DNA of 64,000 nucleotides, taken from NCBI RefSeq assembly GCF_036700095.1, contig NZ_CP144918.1, positions 249,001-313,000 on the forward strand, read 5' to 3'. Of the stretch, positions 46,527-55,251 are shown one piece after another. Every line of letters begins with the position of its first letter. Position 1 is the stretch's first letter. A program made the translations under genes and the position numbers. Under the pieces are notes generated by a model. The model searched no databases. It was not told where the DNA came from and saw nothing but the letters and a program-made list of their open reading frames with translations. This stretch comes from Pelagerythrobacter marensis. Its GTDB lineage: Bacteria > Pseudomonadota > Alphaproteobacteria > Sphingomonadales > Sphingomonadaceae.

Positions 46527-47023
46527 TGCGCGTCGGCCTCGCGCCCGATGTCCTGCAGCTTTTCGCGCAAGGCGATCTGTTCGATATCCTCGATCGGGAG
46601 GGCGAGCATGAGGTCGATCCGCCGCTTGAGCATGCGAAAGGCATCGAGGAATGCCGCGCCCTTCTCCGCATCGCTGCCGTCGACAGCGGCCGGATCGGGT
46701 ATGCCCCAATGCGCACTCGTCGGGCGGCCCGGCCATACCGGGCAGGCCTCTGCCGCCGCGCTGTCGCAAACGGTAAAGATCAGGTCGAATTCCGGCCCTT
46801 CGGCGAAATCGCTCCAGCTCTTGGAGCGATAGCCCTCCGCCGGATAGCCGAGCGTCTGCAGCGTGTGAATCGCCCAGGGGTTGACGGTGCCGGTCGGATT
46901 GCTGCCGGCGCTATAGGCCGCGAAGCGCCCGGCGCCGTCGTGGTTGAGGATCGCTTCGCCCAGGATCGAGCGGGCGGAGTTGCCCGTGCACAGAAACAGC
47001 ACGTTGAACGGTCGGTCGGACAT
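46523..47023 (-). CDS. arsC: Arsenate reductase, low-molecular-weight phosphatase type
   Basis: 166 residues. The P-loop [11 protein letters not shown] (catalytic Cys12) and the later Cys in [15 protein letters not shown] fit the thioredoxin-coupled ArsC family; [12 protein letters not shown] is its conserved Asp loop. Reduces arsenate to arsenite for export by ACR3. Lies 8 bp after arsI. Confidence 0.93.
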   Translation of the reverse strand: MSDRPFNVLFLCTGNSARSILGEAILNHDGAGRFAAYSAGSNPTGTVNPWAIHTLQTLGYPAEGYRSKSWSDFAEGPEFDLIFTVCDSAAAEACPVWPGRPTSAHWGIPDPAAVDGSDAEKGAAFLDAFRMLKRRIDLMLALPIEDIEQIALREKLQDIGREADAQ

Positions 47024-47031
47024 GGATCGCC

Positions 47032-47502
47032 TCAGCAGCAGGAGGCGCCGGCGGGCGCCGGTTGCGGCGCGCAGCAGGCGTCGGGCGAGGCATGGGCCGA
47101 TGCGAGCCGGTCCAGGTCCGGGCTGCCGCCATAGGTGGTGCTTTCGCCTTCGGTCAGGAAAGCCTCCCACACCACGCCATCGGGATCGGCAATCCAGCTC
47201 TTCTCCGATTGCGCGTAGCAGCAGGTCGTCGCGCCCTCTTCGAGCACGGGGCGGTCGGCAGCCTTCAGGCGGCCGTAGACCTGTTCGAGTTCGGCCTTGT
47301 CCGCCACCTGCAACCCGACGTGTTCGATACCTTTCGCCGCATCCTCTCGCATCGAGATCGCGAAGTTGACGCACGGATCGTCGAGCATCCACTTGGCATA
47401 GTCGGCCTTCACAACCGCGGGTTCGGTCCCGAACAGGCTCGAATAGAAAGCGATCGACCGGTCGATATCGGTCACGCCGACATGTACATGGAAACGTTTC
47501 AT
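47032..47502 (-). CDS. arsI: ArsI/CadI-family dioxygenase (organoarsenical C-As lyase type)
   Basis: 156 residues, vicinal-oxygen-chelate fold. Metal ligands expected from ArsI are visible: His5 or His7 in FHVHVGV, His61 in IEHVGLQV and Glu113 in VVWEAF. The arsenic-binding Cys pair is Cys94-Cys95 (TTCCYAQSEKSW). ArsI cleaves the carbon-arsenic bond of trivalent methyl/aryl arsenicals. The C-terminal tail adds two more Cys pairs (ACCAPQPAPAGASCC), possibly an extra metal-binding site. Start overlaps the arsR stop (TGATG). Confidence 0.88.
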   Translation of the reverse strand: MKRFHVHVGVTDIDRSIAFYSSLFGTEPAVVKADYAKWMLDDPCVNFAISMREDAAKGIEHVGLQVADKAELEQVYGRLKAADRPVLEEGATTCCYAQSEKSWIADPDGVVWEAFLTEGESTTYGGSPDLDRLASAHASPDACCAPQPAPAGASCC

Positions 47503-47840
47503 CAGGCGCTCTTTCGTTGAGGGGAAGGGAGACAGGCGGCATCCTGCGCGCAAGGCACTCCGCCGCAGCAGTTTTCCGTGAGGTAGCCCATAAGGGCGTT
47601 CATCGCGGCATAGTCCGCCGAATAGATGATCGACCGGCTCTCGCGCCGCTGCGTGACCAGCCCCGCATTGGCGAGCTGGGCCAGGTGAAAGCTCATCGAA
47701 GACGGCGGCACGTCCAGCCTCTCGGCAAGAACGCCGGCCGCCACCCCGTCCTCCCCCGCCTGCACAAGCAGGCGAAAGGCGCCAAGGCGATGTTCCTGCG
47801 CCAGAGCGGACAGCGCCCGGATCACATGGTCGGCTTGCAT
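47502..47840 (-). CDS. arsR: ArsR-family arsenic-responsive repressor
   Basis: 112 residues, winged helix (VAAGVLAERLDVPPSSMSFH, RESRSIIYSADYAAMNALMG). The metal sensor is a C-terminal Cys set, NCCGGVPCAQDAAC (Cys91, 92, 97, 103), rather than the N-terminal alpha-3 box of the E. coli protein; this is the type seen in Acidithiobacillus and Corynebacterium ArsR. Heads the operon and should bind the palindrome 15 bp upstream. Confidence 0.92.
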   Translation of the reverse strand: MQADHVIRALSALAQEHRLGAFRLLVQAGEDGVAAGVLAERLDVPPSSMSFHLAQLANAGLVTQRRESRSIIYSADYAAMNALMGYLTENCCGGVPCAQDAACLPSPQRKSA

Positions 47841-47855
47841 CGATCGCTCCTATGA

Positions 47856-47871
47856 TTCGATAAATATCGAA
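47856..47871. promoter_or_regulatory. ArsR operator (perfect palindrome)
   Basis: TTCGATAAATATCGAA is a perfect 7-2-7 palindrome, 15 bp before the arsR start, within a locally AT-rich promoter. Position and symmetry fit the dimeric ArsR site. Confidence 0.75.
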
Positions 47872-47984
47872 ATATGGAACGATTTGCGGTTTGGCAAGCC
47901 CGGTTCGGGATCGATCGGCTCAGACGGCTCGGTCCAGAGTTGTTTTTGTCGGGCCTGCGCCGCTTCAGCCCTGCTCGAATCCCT

Positions 47985-48614
47985 CTAGATTCGACGGATC
48001 GCCCGCACCACCCCGCCGGGTCCGCCGCCGCAGAAGAAGCGGTCGTTGCCATCGGAATCGAGCCCTGACACACAGACCCCCGGCGGCATTTCAAGGCGTT
48101 CCAGCACCTCACCCGTTTCCGGGTCGACGCGCCGGACATCGCTCTGCTCGTCCTGCCAGGTTCCGTGCCACAGCTCTCCGTCGACCCAGCACACGCCCGT
48201 TACGAAGCGATCCGAATCGATGGTGCGAAGCACCGCCCCGGTATCCGGGTCGACCTGATGAATCTTCCTGCCGCGGTGCTTGCCCACCCACAGCGACCCT
48301 TCGGCCCAGGCGAGGCCCGATGCGCCGCCCTCCCCGGGCGTGGCAATTTCGCTCAACACTTCGCCGGTGGCGGGATCGATCTTGCGGATCGTCATCTCCG
48401 CAATCTGGAAGAGATGGGTGCCGTCGAAGGCCGTGCCCGCGTCGGCGACGACGGGCAGGGTTGTGCGAACCTCACCCTTGTCCGGGTCGAACGCGACCAA
48501 CCCGTTGTCGGACGCGAACCATACGTGCGTCCCGTCGAAACTCACCCCGGCCACGTTGTTGGCATCGGGGAACGGTCCGTATTCGCGAAGGATCTGTGCT
48601 TGTCTGTGTGTCAT
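47985..48614 (-). CDS. Beta-propeller (NHL/glutamine-cyclotransferase-like) protein
   Basis: 209 residues of repeating strands: VAGVSFDGTHVWFASDNGLV, TAFDGTHLFQIAEMTIRKID, ASGLAWAEGSLWVGKHRGRK, VTGVCWVDGELWHGTW, each followed by a VDPxTGEVL turn. That gives about five short blades. No signal peptide, so cytoplasmic. The enzyme activity of the cyclotransferase relatives cannot be assumed. It begins 10 bp after the regulator gene and probably shares its transcript. Confidence 0.75.
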   Translation of the reverse strand: MTHRQAQILREYGPFPDANNVAGVSFDGTHVWFASDNGLVAFDPDKGEVRTTLPVVADAGTAFDGTHLFQIAEMTIRKIDPATGEVLSEIATPGEGGASGLAWAEGSLWVGKHRGRKIHQVDPDTGAVLRTIDSDRFVTGVCWVDGELWHGTWQDEQSDVRRVDPETGEVLERLEMPPGVCVSGLDSDGNDRFFCGGGPGGVVRAIRRI

Positions 48615-48624
48615 GGGCGCATCC

Positions 48625-49845
48625 CTATCCTATCGCCAGCGGACCGGGGAGTAACAAGCCTGTCGGGAAGCCCGGAACCTGTCGCGCGACCCAGCGGCGC
48701 GCGCGCCCACGGCCGAACGGTTCCACCTGGCCATCGGCAGCAAGGGTCTCCAGCGCACGCTGGACTGTGCGGGCGCTGACCCCGAGCGCAAGCGCCAGAG
48801 CGGAGCTGGACCAGGCTTCCCCATCGGCAAGGAGAGCAAGGACGTCGCCATGCTCGCATTCGTGCGGGGGCGCGAGCACGGCAAGCCCGCATCGGTCGGG
48901 AAGCACCAGCAGGAAACCGCGCCGGGTCGCGCGGACCTCCGCCAATCCGCGCAGCGCCTTGCGGAGACGGCCGATCTCGACGCGGAGGCGCGCGCGGTGC
49001 GTTTCATCGATGTGCCGGGTCTTGCAGGCCCTGGCCAGAAGCTCCTCGCGCGAGGCATCCGAAGGCCACGCCTCCCCCAGAGTTCGCGCAAGGGCGAAAA
49101 GAACGGGCCTGCTCGCGAGGGATACGATGGCGCCGTCCGCCCGAATGGCATTGCGGCAGGCGTCGATCACCACTTTGCCGGAACGGATCAGAGCCTCGAC
49201 CTCGGCCAGCGCGAGCAGCCGCCGGTCGTCGCCTGCGATCAGGCGCGCCGCAGGGGCCGCCAGGGCATCCCGCGCGCGTTCGACTTCGGCCGACAGCGGA
49301 GGGATCGCCAGCGACCGGGCGGCATGTTCGGCGCGCTCCAGCGCCTGCCGGGCCGGAGCCGCGCGAACGCGCCGCATCGCGATGCCGGCGGCGACCAGCC
49401 AATAGCCGACCAGAGATGCGGGAGGGAGCGCGCCGGGGTCGACGGTGCGCATCGTGTCCTCCGCCTCGTCCAGACGGCCGATCAGGAGCAGCCGGCGCGC
49501 GGCGAGCGAACCGGCGTGGGCTGCATTGCGCCGGTCGCCGCTGGCCTCCAGCGTCGCTCTTGCCTTGCTCAAGGTCTCCGCCCTGCCTGCCAGATCGCGC
49601 GAGACAAGCGCGATCTCGGCTTCGGCCACCAGGCATCTCGCTCGCGCAACGGTTTCCTTCGGTCCGAACGCGCGCCCCGCCCTCTGCAACAGCTGTCTCG
49701 CTCGCACGAGATCGCCGAGCTGGGCCATGGCAATGCCGCGCAAGGCCAGCGCAGGCGGATCTTCCCGCAAGGCCACCGGTTTGAGCGCCGCCAGCGGATC
49801 GCCTGCCCCGAGCGCGCGAGCGGCGGCCGCGATCAGCGAGTCCAT
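48625..49845 (-). CDS. TPR-like regulator with C-terminal winged helix
   Basis: 406 residues. The first 240 are Ala/Leu/Arg-rich helical pairs in TPR style (GIAMAQLGDLVRARQLLQRA, AARRLLLIGRLDEAEDTMRT). An OmpR/SARP-like segment (RARLRVEIGRLRKALRGLAE, TRRGFLLVLP) is followed by a final HTH (SALALALGVSARTVQRALET). This resembles regulators with a bacterial transcriptional activator domain. It faces the small membrane protein/DUF899/GST genes and likely controls them and its downstream propeller gene. Confidence 0.75.
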   Translation of the reverse strand: MDSLIAAAARALGAGDPLAALKPVALREDPPALALRGIAMAQLGDLVRARQLLQRAGRAFGPKETVARARCLVAEAEIALVSRDLAGRAETLSKARATLEASGDRRNAAHAGSLAARRLLLIGRLDEAEDTMRTVDPGALPPASLVGYWLVAAGIAMRRVRAAPARQALERAEHAARSLAIPPLSAEVERARDALAAPAARLIAGDDRRLLALAEVEALIRSGKVVIDACRNAIRADGAIVSLASRPVLFALARTLGEAWPSDASREELLARACKTRHIDETHRARLRVEIGRLRKALRGLAEVRATRRGFLLVLPDRCGLAVLAPPHECEHGDVLALLADGEAWSSSALALALGVSARTVQRALETLAADGQVEPFGRGRARRWVARQVPGFPTGLLLPGPLAIG

Positions 49846-49924
49846 ATCAATCCCGTCACACTTGTCACTCTCACCCGATCGCCCCTCCGCCTAAATCCGC
49901 AACCTCACGATGCGGAGCGAACCA

Positions 49925-50203
49925 ATGGCAATGTCAGCGGCCCCAACGAAAACCGCAAGGGCACCCCGCCTGCGCTACCTGGCCCCGGCGCTCAGCCTTG
50001 CGGCGTCCCCGGTATTCGCCTTGATGGCATGGAGCGCGGCAACCGATCCGCGCATCGGGGCGCTCTGTTCGTCGGGACCGGTCTGGCTGCCGGTCGACGG
50101 CATGACCGCAATGTACCTGCTCATGGCCATTTTCCACCTGCCGCCCTGGCTGAGAGCCGGGGCGGCGCCAACACCCCAGCCCGGAGAAGGAGGAACTCTA
50201 TGA
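49925..50203 (+). CDS. Small two-helix membrane protein
   Basis: 92 residues with two hydrophobic helices ([36 protein letters not shown]) joined by a short loop with a Cys. No family name recognised. The ATG at 49925 with GGAGCG upstream is preferred to one at 49910. Its stop overlaps the ATG of the DUF899 gene. Confidence 0.65.
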   Translation: MAMSAAPTKTARAPRLRYLAPALSLAASPVFALMAWSAATDPRIGALCSSGPVWLPVDGMTAMYLLMAIFHLPPWLRAGAAPTPQPGEGGTL

Positions 50204-50913
50204 CCACGGCAACGACAGTGGACCACCCGGTGGTCCCCCGCGACAAGTGGATCGAAGCGCGCAAGGCCCTGCTTGCGAAAGAGCGCGCGCTGACTCACCA
50301 GCTTGACGCCCTGCGTGCAGAACGACGCCGGCTTCCCTGGGTCCGGCTGCAGAAGACCTACCGGTTCGCCGGACCGGAAGGTGAGGTCGAACTTGGCGAG
50401 CTGTTCGGCCCCTGCAACCAGCTCGCGATCTATCATTTCATGCTGCCGCCAGACTTCACGCAGATCTGCAAAGGCTGCGCATTCATTGCAGACCACATCG
50501 ACGCGGCGCGGCAGCATTTCGAACATGCCGACCTTGCCTTCGCGGCGGTGTCGCGCGCGCCGATCGACCAGATCGAACAGGTGAAGCGGCGAATGGGCTG
50601 GACGTTCCCGTGGGTCTCTTCGCACGACAGCGACTTCAACTACGACTTCGGCGTCTATTTTCCGCCGCACGAGCGGGCGAGCGGCCAGGCATTCTACAAC
50701 TACGGCGTCACCCCCATCCAGAACAGCTCCGACATGTTCGGGGCGAGCATTTTCACCAGGGACGACCGGGGGACCGTCTTCCACACTTATTCGACGTACC
50801 ATCGCGGTGCCGAGCTGCTGATGGGCGCTTTCAACTGGCTCGATCTGGCGCCGAAGGGCCGGAACGAAGCGGGAGAGATAATGAGCTGGCTCCGCCTGCA
50901 CGACGAATATTGA
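50200..50913 (+). CDS. DUF899 (thioredoxin-like) family protein
   Basis: 237 residues. DUF899 landmarks: [40 protein letters not shown] with the Cys pair [66 protein letters not shown] thioredoxin-like fold is predicted; the reaction is unknown. AAGGAGG lies 6 nt before the ATG. Co-translated with the membrane protein upstream. Confidence 0.87.
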   Translation: MTTATTVDHPVVPRDKWIEARKALLAKERALTHQLDALRAERRRLPWVRLQKTYRFAGPEGEVELGELFGPCNQLAIYHFMLPPDFTQICKGCAFIADHIDAARQHFEHADLAFAAVSRAPIDQIEQVKRRMGWTFPWVSSHDSDFNYDFGVYFPPHERASGQAFYNYGVTPIQNSSDMFGASIFTRDDRGTVFHTYSTYHRGAELLMGAFNWLDLAPKGRNEAGEIMSWLRLHDEY

Positions 50914-50948
50914 GCGCGCCGGCGAACATCCGAAAAAGGAGACAAGCA

Positions 50949-51608
50949 ATGGAAAACTGTACCGTCACCGGCTTCGACTGGGTTCCGCCGTTTGCCCGGG
51001 GCATAGTGCGCGATCTGCGGGTGCGCTGGGCGCTGGAGGAGGCCGGCGTGCAATACGCTGTCGAGTGGATCGGCCTGTCGGCGCGAAAATCCGAAGACTA
51101 TCGCCGCAAGCAGCCGTTCGGGATGGTGCCCGCCTTGGCCGCTGGCGATTCCCGCCTGTTCGAATCGGGCGCGATCGTGCAGCTGATCGCCGAACGAAGC
51201 GAGGCGCTCATGCCCGCGGAAAGCGCGGGCCGTGCGGAAACGATCGTGTGGATCTACGCGGCGCTGAACACGGTGGAACCGCCGCTCGACAGCCTTCTCG
51301 CGCTCGACCTGGTGCACGGCGACGAGGAATGGGCCCCGCTCCGCCGGCCCGGACTGGTCGAGGAAGTCCAGGACCGGCTTGCCGTGGTTGCGGCCCGGTT
51401 GGAGGGGCGCGAGTTCCTGCTGGATCGCTTCACCGCCGCCGACATCCTTATGGCAACAGTGCTCAGGCTCGTTCGCCATACCGACTTATGCTCCACTTAT
51501 CCGCCAGTGGATGCGTACCTTCGGCGGTGCGAGGGGCGCGAGCCGTTTCAAAGGGCGCTTGAGGGGCAATTGGCCGACTATGCGCGGAACGAGCCTGCTG
51601 CGGCCTGA
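50949..51608 (+). CDS. Glutathione S-transferase family protein
   Basis: 219 residues. GST N-terminal domain with RDLRVRWALEEAGVQYAVEW and the glutathione-binding cis-Pro/Glu-Ser pair (GMVPALAAGDSRLFESGAIV); C-terminal helical domain with FTAADILMATVLRLV. It lacks an obvious N-terminal catalytic Ser/Cys at the usual place (FARGIVRD). It may conjugate or reduce electrophiles, or serve the DUF899 gene 35 bp upstream. Confidence 0.87.
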   Translation: MENCTVTGFDWVPPFARGIVRDLRVRWALEEAGVQYAVEWIGLSARKSEDYRRKQPFGMVPALAAGDSRLFESGAIVQLIAERSEALMPAESAGRAETIVWIYAALNTVEPPLDSLLALDLVHGDEEWAPLRRPGLVEEVQDRLAVVAARLEGREFLLDRFTAADILMATVLRLVRHTDLCSTYPPVDAYLRRCEGREPFQRALEGQLADYARNEPAAA

Positions 51609-51645
51609 CTCTCGCCGCATCGCCCGATACGAGATGGCGAACGCG

Positions 51646-51657
51646 GTTACACTTTGT
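51646..51657. promoter_or_regulatory. GTTACACTTTGT motif upstream of the secreted basic protein
   Basis: The same 12 bases occur at 57992-58003, about 60 bp in front of the response-regulator gene. It lies 80 bp before the ATG at 51738. Candidate binding site of that response regulator; untested. Confidence 0.3.
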
Positions 51658-51737
51658 CGCGAAGCGACATGGGCGGGACAACCGCCGGTTACCGAACCGG
51701 TCGAAAAGCGAAGGATCGACGAAAAAGGAGTTCTTCG

Positions 51738-52313
51738 ATGATCAGACTCGGTTCCACAATAACGCTTGCCTCGCTCTTGCTCGCCGGTGTGGTCACCGCT
51801 TCGGCCTCCCCCGCCGAAGCGCGTGATCGCGTTCGCGTAATCCACGGACACGGCCCCAATGGCGGGGCCTATCACGCCGGGCGAGCGGTCTCTCGCCAGC
51901 CCGGCTCCACCCAGGTCCGTCGCGGTGCGATAACCGGCAACGGACGCGGCTATCGCCAGACGCGTTCGACCGACTGGGGCGACGGGCAGGTCCAGAACGA
52001 CGTTCGCCGCACCTACCGCAACGGCGCCGAAGTGCGGCGCGACGCGACCTACACTCGGAACGGCGACGGATCGGCAAGCGTCAGCCGCAATCGCACCGGC
52101 GCGCAGGGGAACAGCCAGTCCGGATGGAGCACGGTCTATCGCACCGACGACGGCTATTCCCGAACGCGCGGCGCCACCACGTCCAGCGGACGCGGCTATA
52201 CGGCAACGCGCGATGTCTCGGTCGGCGACGACTATGTCACCGTGCAGCGATCGCGTTCGAACGCGCGCGGGGACGCGGTCGACAGCACCCGCAGCTACCG
52301 CCGGCCCAAGTGA
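51738..52313 (+). CDS. Secreted basic, low-complexity repeat protein
   Basis: 191 residues. Signal peptide 1-28 (LLLAGVVTASASPAEA). The mature part is rich in Arg, Gly, Ser, Thr and Tyr, with loosely repeated blocks (GRGYRQTRSTDWGDG, RGYTATRDVSVGDD) that look like short beta hairpins. No family recognised. AAAGGAG is 7 nt before the ATG. Followed 14 bp later by the EF-hand protein, so both are probably co-expressed in the envelope. Confidence 0.75.
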   Translation: MIRLGSTITLASLLLAGVVTASASPAEARDRVRVIHGHGPNGGAYHAGRAVSRQPGSTQVRRGAITGNGRGYRQTRSTDWGDGQVQNDVRRTYRNGAEVRRDATYTRNGDGSASVSRNRTGAQGNSQSGWSTVYRTDDGYSRTRGATTSSGRGYTATRDVSVGDDYVTVQRSRSNARGDAVDSTRSYRRPK

Positions 52314-52327
52314 AGGGGATGAGCAGG

Positions 52328-52762
52328 ATGAAACGCCATATGCTTCTGTTCGCGATGGCCGGAACGGCCATTGTCCTCTCGTCCCCGGCGCTGGCCCAGC
52401 AACGCGATCCGGGTCAGCTCCTGGTTCGCGCCGACGCCAATGGCGACGGCAGAGTCACCCGCGAGGAATATACGGCGAGCAAAGCCAGGCTGTTCGACCG
52501 GCTGGACCGCAACAGCGACGGCGTACTCGACCAGAGCGACGGCGGCCGCGGCGGGCTGCTGCGGCGTCGCTCGGGCGACAAGCTCCGGCAACTGATCGAC
52601 GCCATCGACGAGGATGGCGATGGCAGGGTCGAACGCAACGAGTTCGTATACGGCCGCGCGCTCGTATTCGATCTGGCGGACACCGACCGCAACGGCGTGG
52701 TCGATCGCGAGGAAATGGCCGAATTCAGAAGGCTCGCGGAAGAGCGGCGCCGGCAACGCTGA
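52328..52762 (+). CDS. EF-hand calcium-binding periplasmic protein
   Basis: 144 residues. Signal peptide 1-24 (AMAGTAIVLSSPALAQ), then four EF-hand loops: DANGDGRVTREE, DRNSDGVLDQSD, DEDGDGRVERNE and DTDRNGVVDREE. Such proteins bind Ca2+ in the periplasm. The ATG at 52328 (AAGGGG 9 nt upstream) is preferred over one 9 bp earlier. Confidence 0.87.
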   Translation: MKRHMLLFAMAGTAIVLSSPALAQQRDPGQLLVRADANGDGRVTREEYTASKARLFDRLDRNSDGVLDQSDGGRGGLLRRRSGDKLRQLIDAIDEDGDGRVERNEFVYGRALVFDLADTDRNGVVDREEMAEFRRLAEERRRQR

Positions 52763-52780
52763 CACGCTCTTTCGCAGCCG

Positions 52781-52818
52781 CCAGCGTGCCGGCCCTGGCT
52801 CCCGTGCCGGCACGCTGG
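52781..52818. terminator. Bidirectional hairpin terminator
   Basis: CCAGCGTGCCGGC and GCCGGCACGCTGG are perfect 13-bp arms around a 12-nt loop, in the 98-bp gap between convergent genes (EF-hand protein and M28 peptidase). Confidence 0.75.
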
Positions 52819-52860
52819 CTCCTCGCCGTCGATACGGCCTGCGGAACCTGCGGCTGGCCG

Positions 52861-54561
52861 CTACCCGGCCCCGCGCTCCGGCCGCTCGACCGGCAGCGAA
52901 TTCGGCGCAAACCCGTGCATCAGGGGATCGTCCCTGTACCAGGCCGGACGCGGCCCGTTGGCAATGTTCAGGATCGTTTCGCGGATATAGCGCTCCCACC
53001 GGGCGGCGACATCCCAGCGTATCGGCAGCGAAGTGTCGTCGGACGGCTGGTGGTAGCTGTTTTCCTCGTAAGCCTGCCAATTGGGGTGCACGGCCATCCC
53101 CGTCGCCGGATCGCGCGGGCCGGGATTGGGGAAGAGAATCGGAATGCCCAGGCGCAGAAAGGGATACTGGTCGCTCAGCGCGAGATTGCCCCGCTGCGGA
53201 TTGGGGTCGGGAATATGTCGCGCGCCGATTGCAGCGGCCGCGCGCCGCGACGCCTCGCCGAGATTCGAGTGATCGGCGCCCAGTGCCACGATATCCTCGA
53301 AATCGTGCCACGCCATCAATCCGTCGACGCTGATGGCCGCGACGATGCGGTCGATGTCCACCACCGGATGGGCGGCGAAATAGTCCGCTCCGATCAGGCC
53401 CCTTTCCTCTCCGGTCGTCGCGACGAAGAGCACCGAGCGCGAGGGGCGAGCGGATACGATGCGTCGCGCGGCCTCCAGCATGACGGCGACGCCGCCGGCA
53501 TTGTCGATCGCGCCATTGTAGATCGCATCGCCGGCCACCGGCTCGCCAATGCCGACGTGATCGAGATGCGCGAGAACCAGGACATATTCGTCGCGGAGCT
53601 GCGGATCGGACCCCGGAACCATCCCGACGACATTGGGCGATACAAGATCGTCGTGACGCGTTTCGCGGCGGATCGAAATCCTCGCATCGAGTTCCCGGGC
53701 GGCTGGGGGCGTGTCGCTCGCACCGGCGTATATGGCGGCGAGATCGAGGCCGTGAGCGTCGAACAGGCGCGTGGCCATGGACGGCGAGAGCGAGACCGTG
53801 GCCTTGATCGGGGCGGCCTGTTCCGCATTGCCGGAATACCATGAGAGGGCGGGCTGCAGCCTGGCCCGGCGCGTGTAGTCCCACGGGGAAATACGCTCCC
53901 GTTCCGGGCTCTTGATCGTGACGACCGCAACCGCACCGGCTGCCGCGGCCATCCGTTCCTTCTGCTGGACCCAGCTGAAATGGGCGCGCAGCGCGCCGGG
54001 CAGGGTCGCCGGGGCGCCTTCGATAAGAACCACGGCCTTGCCGCGAACGTCGACACCGGCATAATCGTCGAGGCCCAGCTCGGGGGCGGTGATCCCCCAG
54101 CCCACGAAGACCAGCGGCAGGTCCAGCTCTTCGGCGGTTTCGGTCCGGCTCCCGTCGACGACGACGGTCTCTCCGTTGACGAGTTCGACCGGGCTCCCCT
54201 TGATCGCCAGGGCAAGCCGCGACGCCGCAAGGGTCCGGCGACGGAGCGGGACCTGCTGGAAATAGCCATCGGTCCCCCTGGCTTCGACTCCTATGGCAGC
54301 AAGCTGGGCGGCGACATAGCGGGCAGCGATCTCGTGCCCCCGCGTCCCAGTATCGCGGCCCTCGAGAAGATCGTCGGCAAGGAATTCGGTATGGGCCCGG
54401 ATCGCGGCCTGGGACGAATCCTGTTGCGCCCACACGGCCGGGGCGAAAAGGATGGCAGCGGAAGCGCCGATGACGATCGTCGCGGCTCTGACCCGCCGGA
54501 GGCGTTGCCCCCGGCCGGCCAGGACCGCGCGGGGATCGGGCGCAATGGGGATGCGCTGCAT
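52861..54561 (-). CDS. M28-family metallopeptidase with PA domain
   Basis: 566 residues. N-terminal signal or anchor (about 28-46). A protease-associated (PA) insert follows (LVFVGWGITAPELGLDDYAG, GKAVVLIEGAP). The zinc ligands of clan MH are present: His in LAHLDHVGIG (near 330), Asp in GAIDNAGGVAVM, Glu-Glu in TTGEERGLIGADYF, Asp in AISVDGLMAW, and His in NSYHQPSDD. Exported aminopeptidase or carboxypeptidase. It starts 3 bp after the CPBP protease gene, so the two form an operon. Confidence 0.92.
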   Translation of the reverse strand: MQRIPIAPDPRAVLAGRGQRLRRVRAATIVIGASAAILFAPAVWAQQDSSQAAIRAHTEFLADDLLEGRDTGTRGHEIAARYVAAQLAAIGVEARGTDGYFQQVPLRRRTLAASRLALAIKGSPVELVNGETVVVDGSRTETAEELDLPLVFVGWGITAPELGLDDYAGVDVRGKAVVLIEGAPATLPGALRAHFSWVQQKERMAAAAGAVAVVTIKSPERERISPWDYTRRARLQPALSWYSGNAEQAAPIKATVSLSPSMATRLFDAHGLDLAAIYAGASDTPPAARELDARISIRRETRHDDLVSPNVVGMVPGSDPQLRDEYVLVLAHLDHVGIGEPVAGDAIYNGAIDNAGGVAVMLEAARRIVSARPSRSVLFVATTGEERGLIGADYFAAHPVVDIDRIVAAISVDGLMAWHDFEDIVALGADHSNLGEASRRAAAAIGARHIPDPNPQRGNLALSDQYPFLRLGIPILFPNPGPRDPATGMAVHPNWQAYEENSYHQPSDDTSLPIRWDVAARWERYIRETILNIANGPRPAWYRDDPLMHGFAPNSLPVERPERGAG

Positions 54562-54564
54562 CGC

Positions 54565-55179
54565 TTATTGAACTCCGTACAGATAGATTGCGGTGATTGC
54601 GATCGCATTGCTCGTCGCGTGCATGGTGACCGCCGGGAGCAGTTTCCGGTCGCACAGCAGATAGACGGCGCCATAGCACAGGCCGCTCAGCCCGGTGGTG
54701 ATCATGCCTGCCGTCCCCTGCCATGCGTGGGCGAGGCCGAAGCCCAGCGACGTGAGCAGCAGCAGCGGGATGGCCCACGCCTCGCCGAACTCCGCCGTCC
54801 CCCAGCCAAGGAGGAAACCCCGGTCGATCAGTTCCTCGATAATCCCGCCGAAAAGCACGCCGAGGGCGAGCAGTTTGAGATAGTTGCCCAGATCGCCGTG
54901 AACGGCGGCCAGCGAGGAAAGGTCCGGCTCCGCCCCCGTCACCTGCCTGGCCAGGAGGTCGAACAGCGGATTCATCGCGAAATGCATGGCCGCGCCCGCC
55001 AGCGCCCCGACGGCAAGCGACACCGGAATGCTGCGGAACACCGCCGAGAATGTCGGCCCGCGGGTCCGCTTCACGAAAATCAGGATGAGCGCGACGATCG
55101 GGATCGAAATCAGCATGCCGTTGGGAATGGCCACCGACGGCGCAAACACGGCGAGCCAGAGGAGGATCGACAAGGTCAT
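54565..55179 (-). CDS. CPBP-family intramembrane metalloprotease
   Basis: 204 residues with about six hydrophobic segments. The three active-site motifs are visible: EELIDRGFLLG (Glu-Glu-x3-Arg, near 113), FGLAHAWQG and HATSNA. This is the ABI/CAAX-protease-like fold that cleaves within membranes. It is divergent from a PadR gene, with a shared palindrome between them. Confidence 0.88.
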   Translation of the reverse strand: MTLSILLWLAVFAPSVAIPNGMLISIPIVALILIFVKRTRGPTFSAVFRSIPVSLAVGALAGAAMHFAMNPLFDLLARQVTGAEPDLSSLAAVHGDLGNYLKLLALGVLFGGIIEELIDRGFLLGWGTAEFGEAWAIPLLLLTSLGFGLAHAWQGTAGMITTGLSGLCYGAVYLLCDRKLLPAVTMHATSNAIAITAIYLYGVQ

Positions 55180-55197
55180 GGGCAACTCTTCTGCATT

Positions 55198-55214
55198 TAG
55201 TACGAATCGGACTA
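55198..55214. promoter_or_regulatory. PadR operator candidate (palindrome)
   Basis: TAGTACGAATCGGACTA is symmetric as TAGT-n-CGA-n-TCG-n-ACTA. It lies 19 bp before the CPBP gene and 38 bp before the PadR start, so one dimer could control both directions. Confidence 0.6.
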
Positions 55215-55251
55215 TTGCCTCTGGATGGTCGTCCGGGCAAGGGAAAACGAT

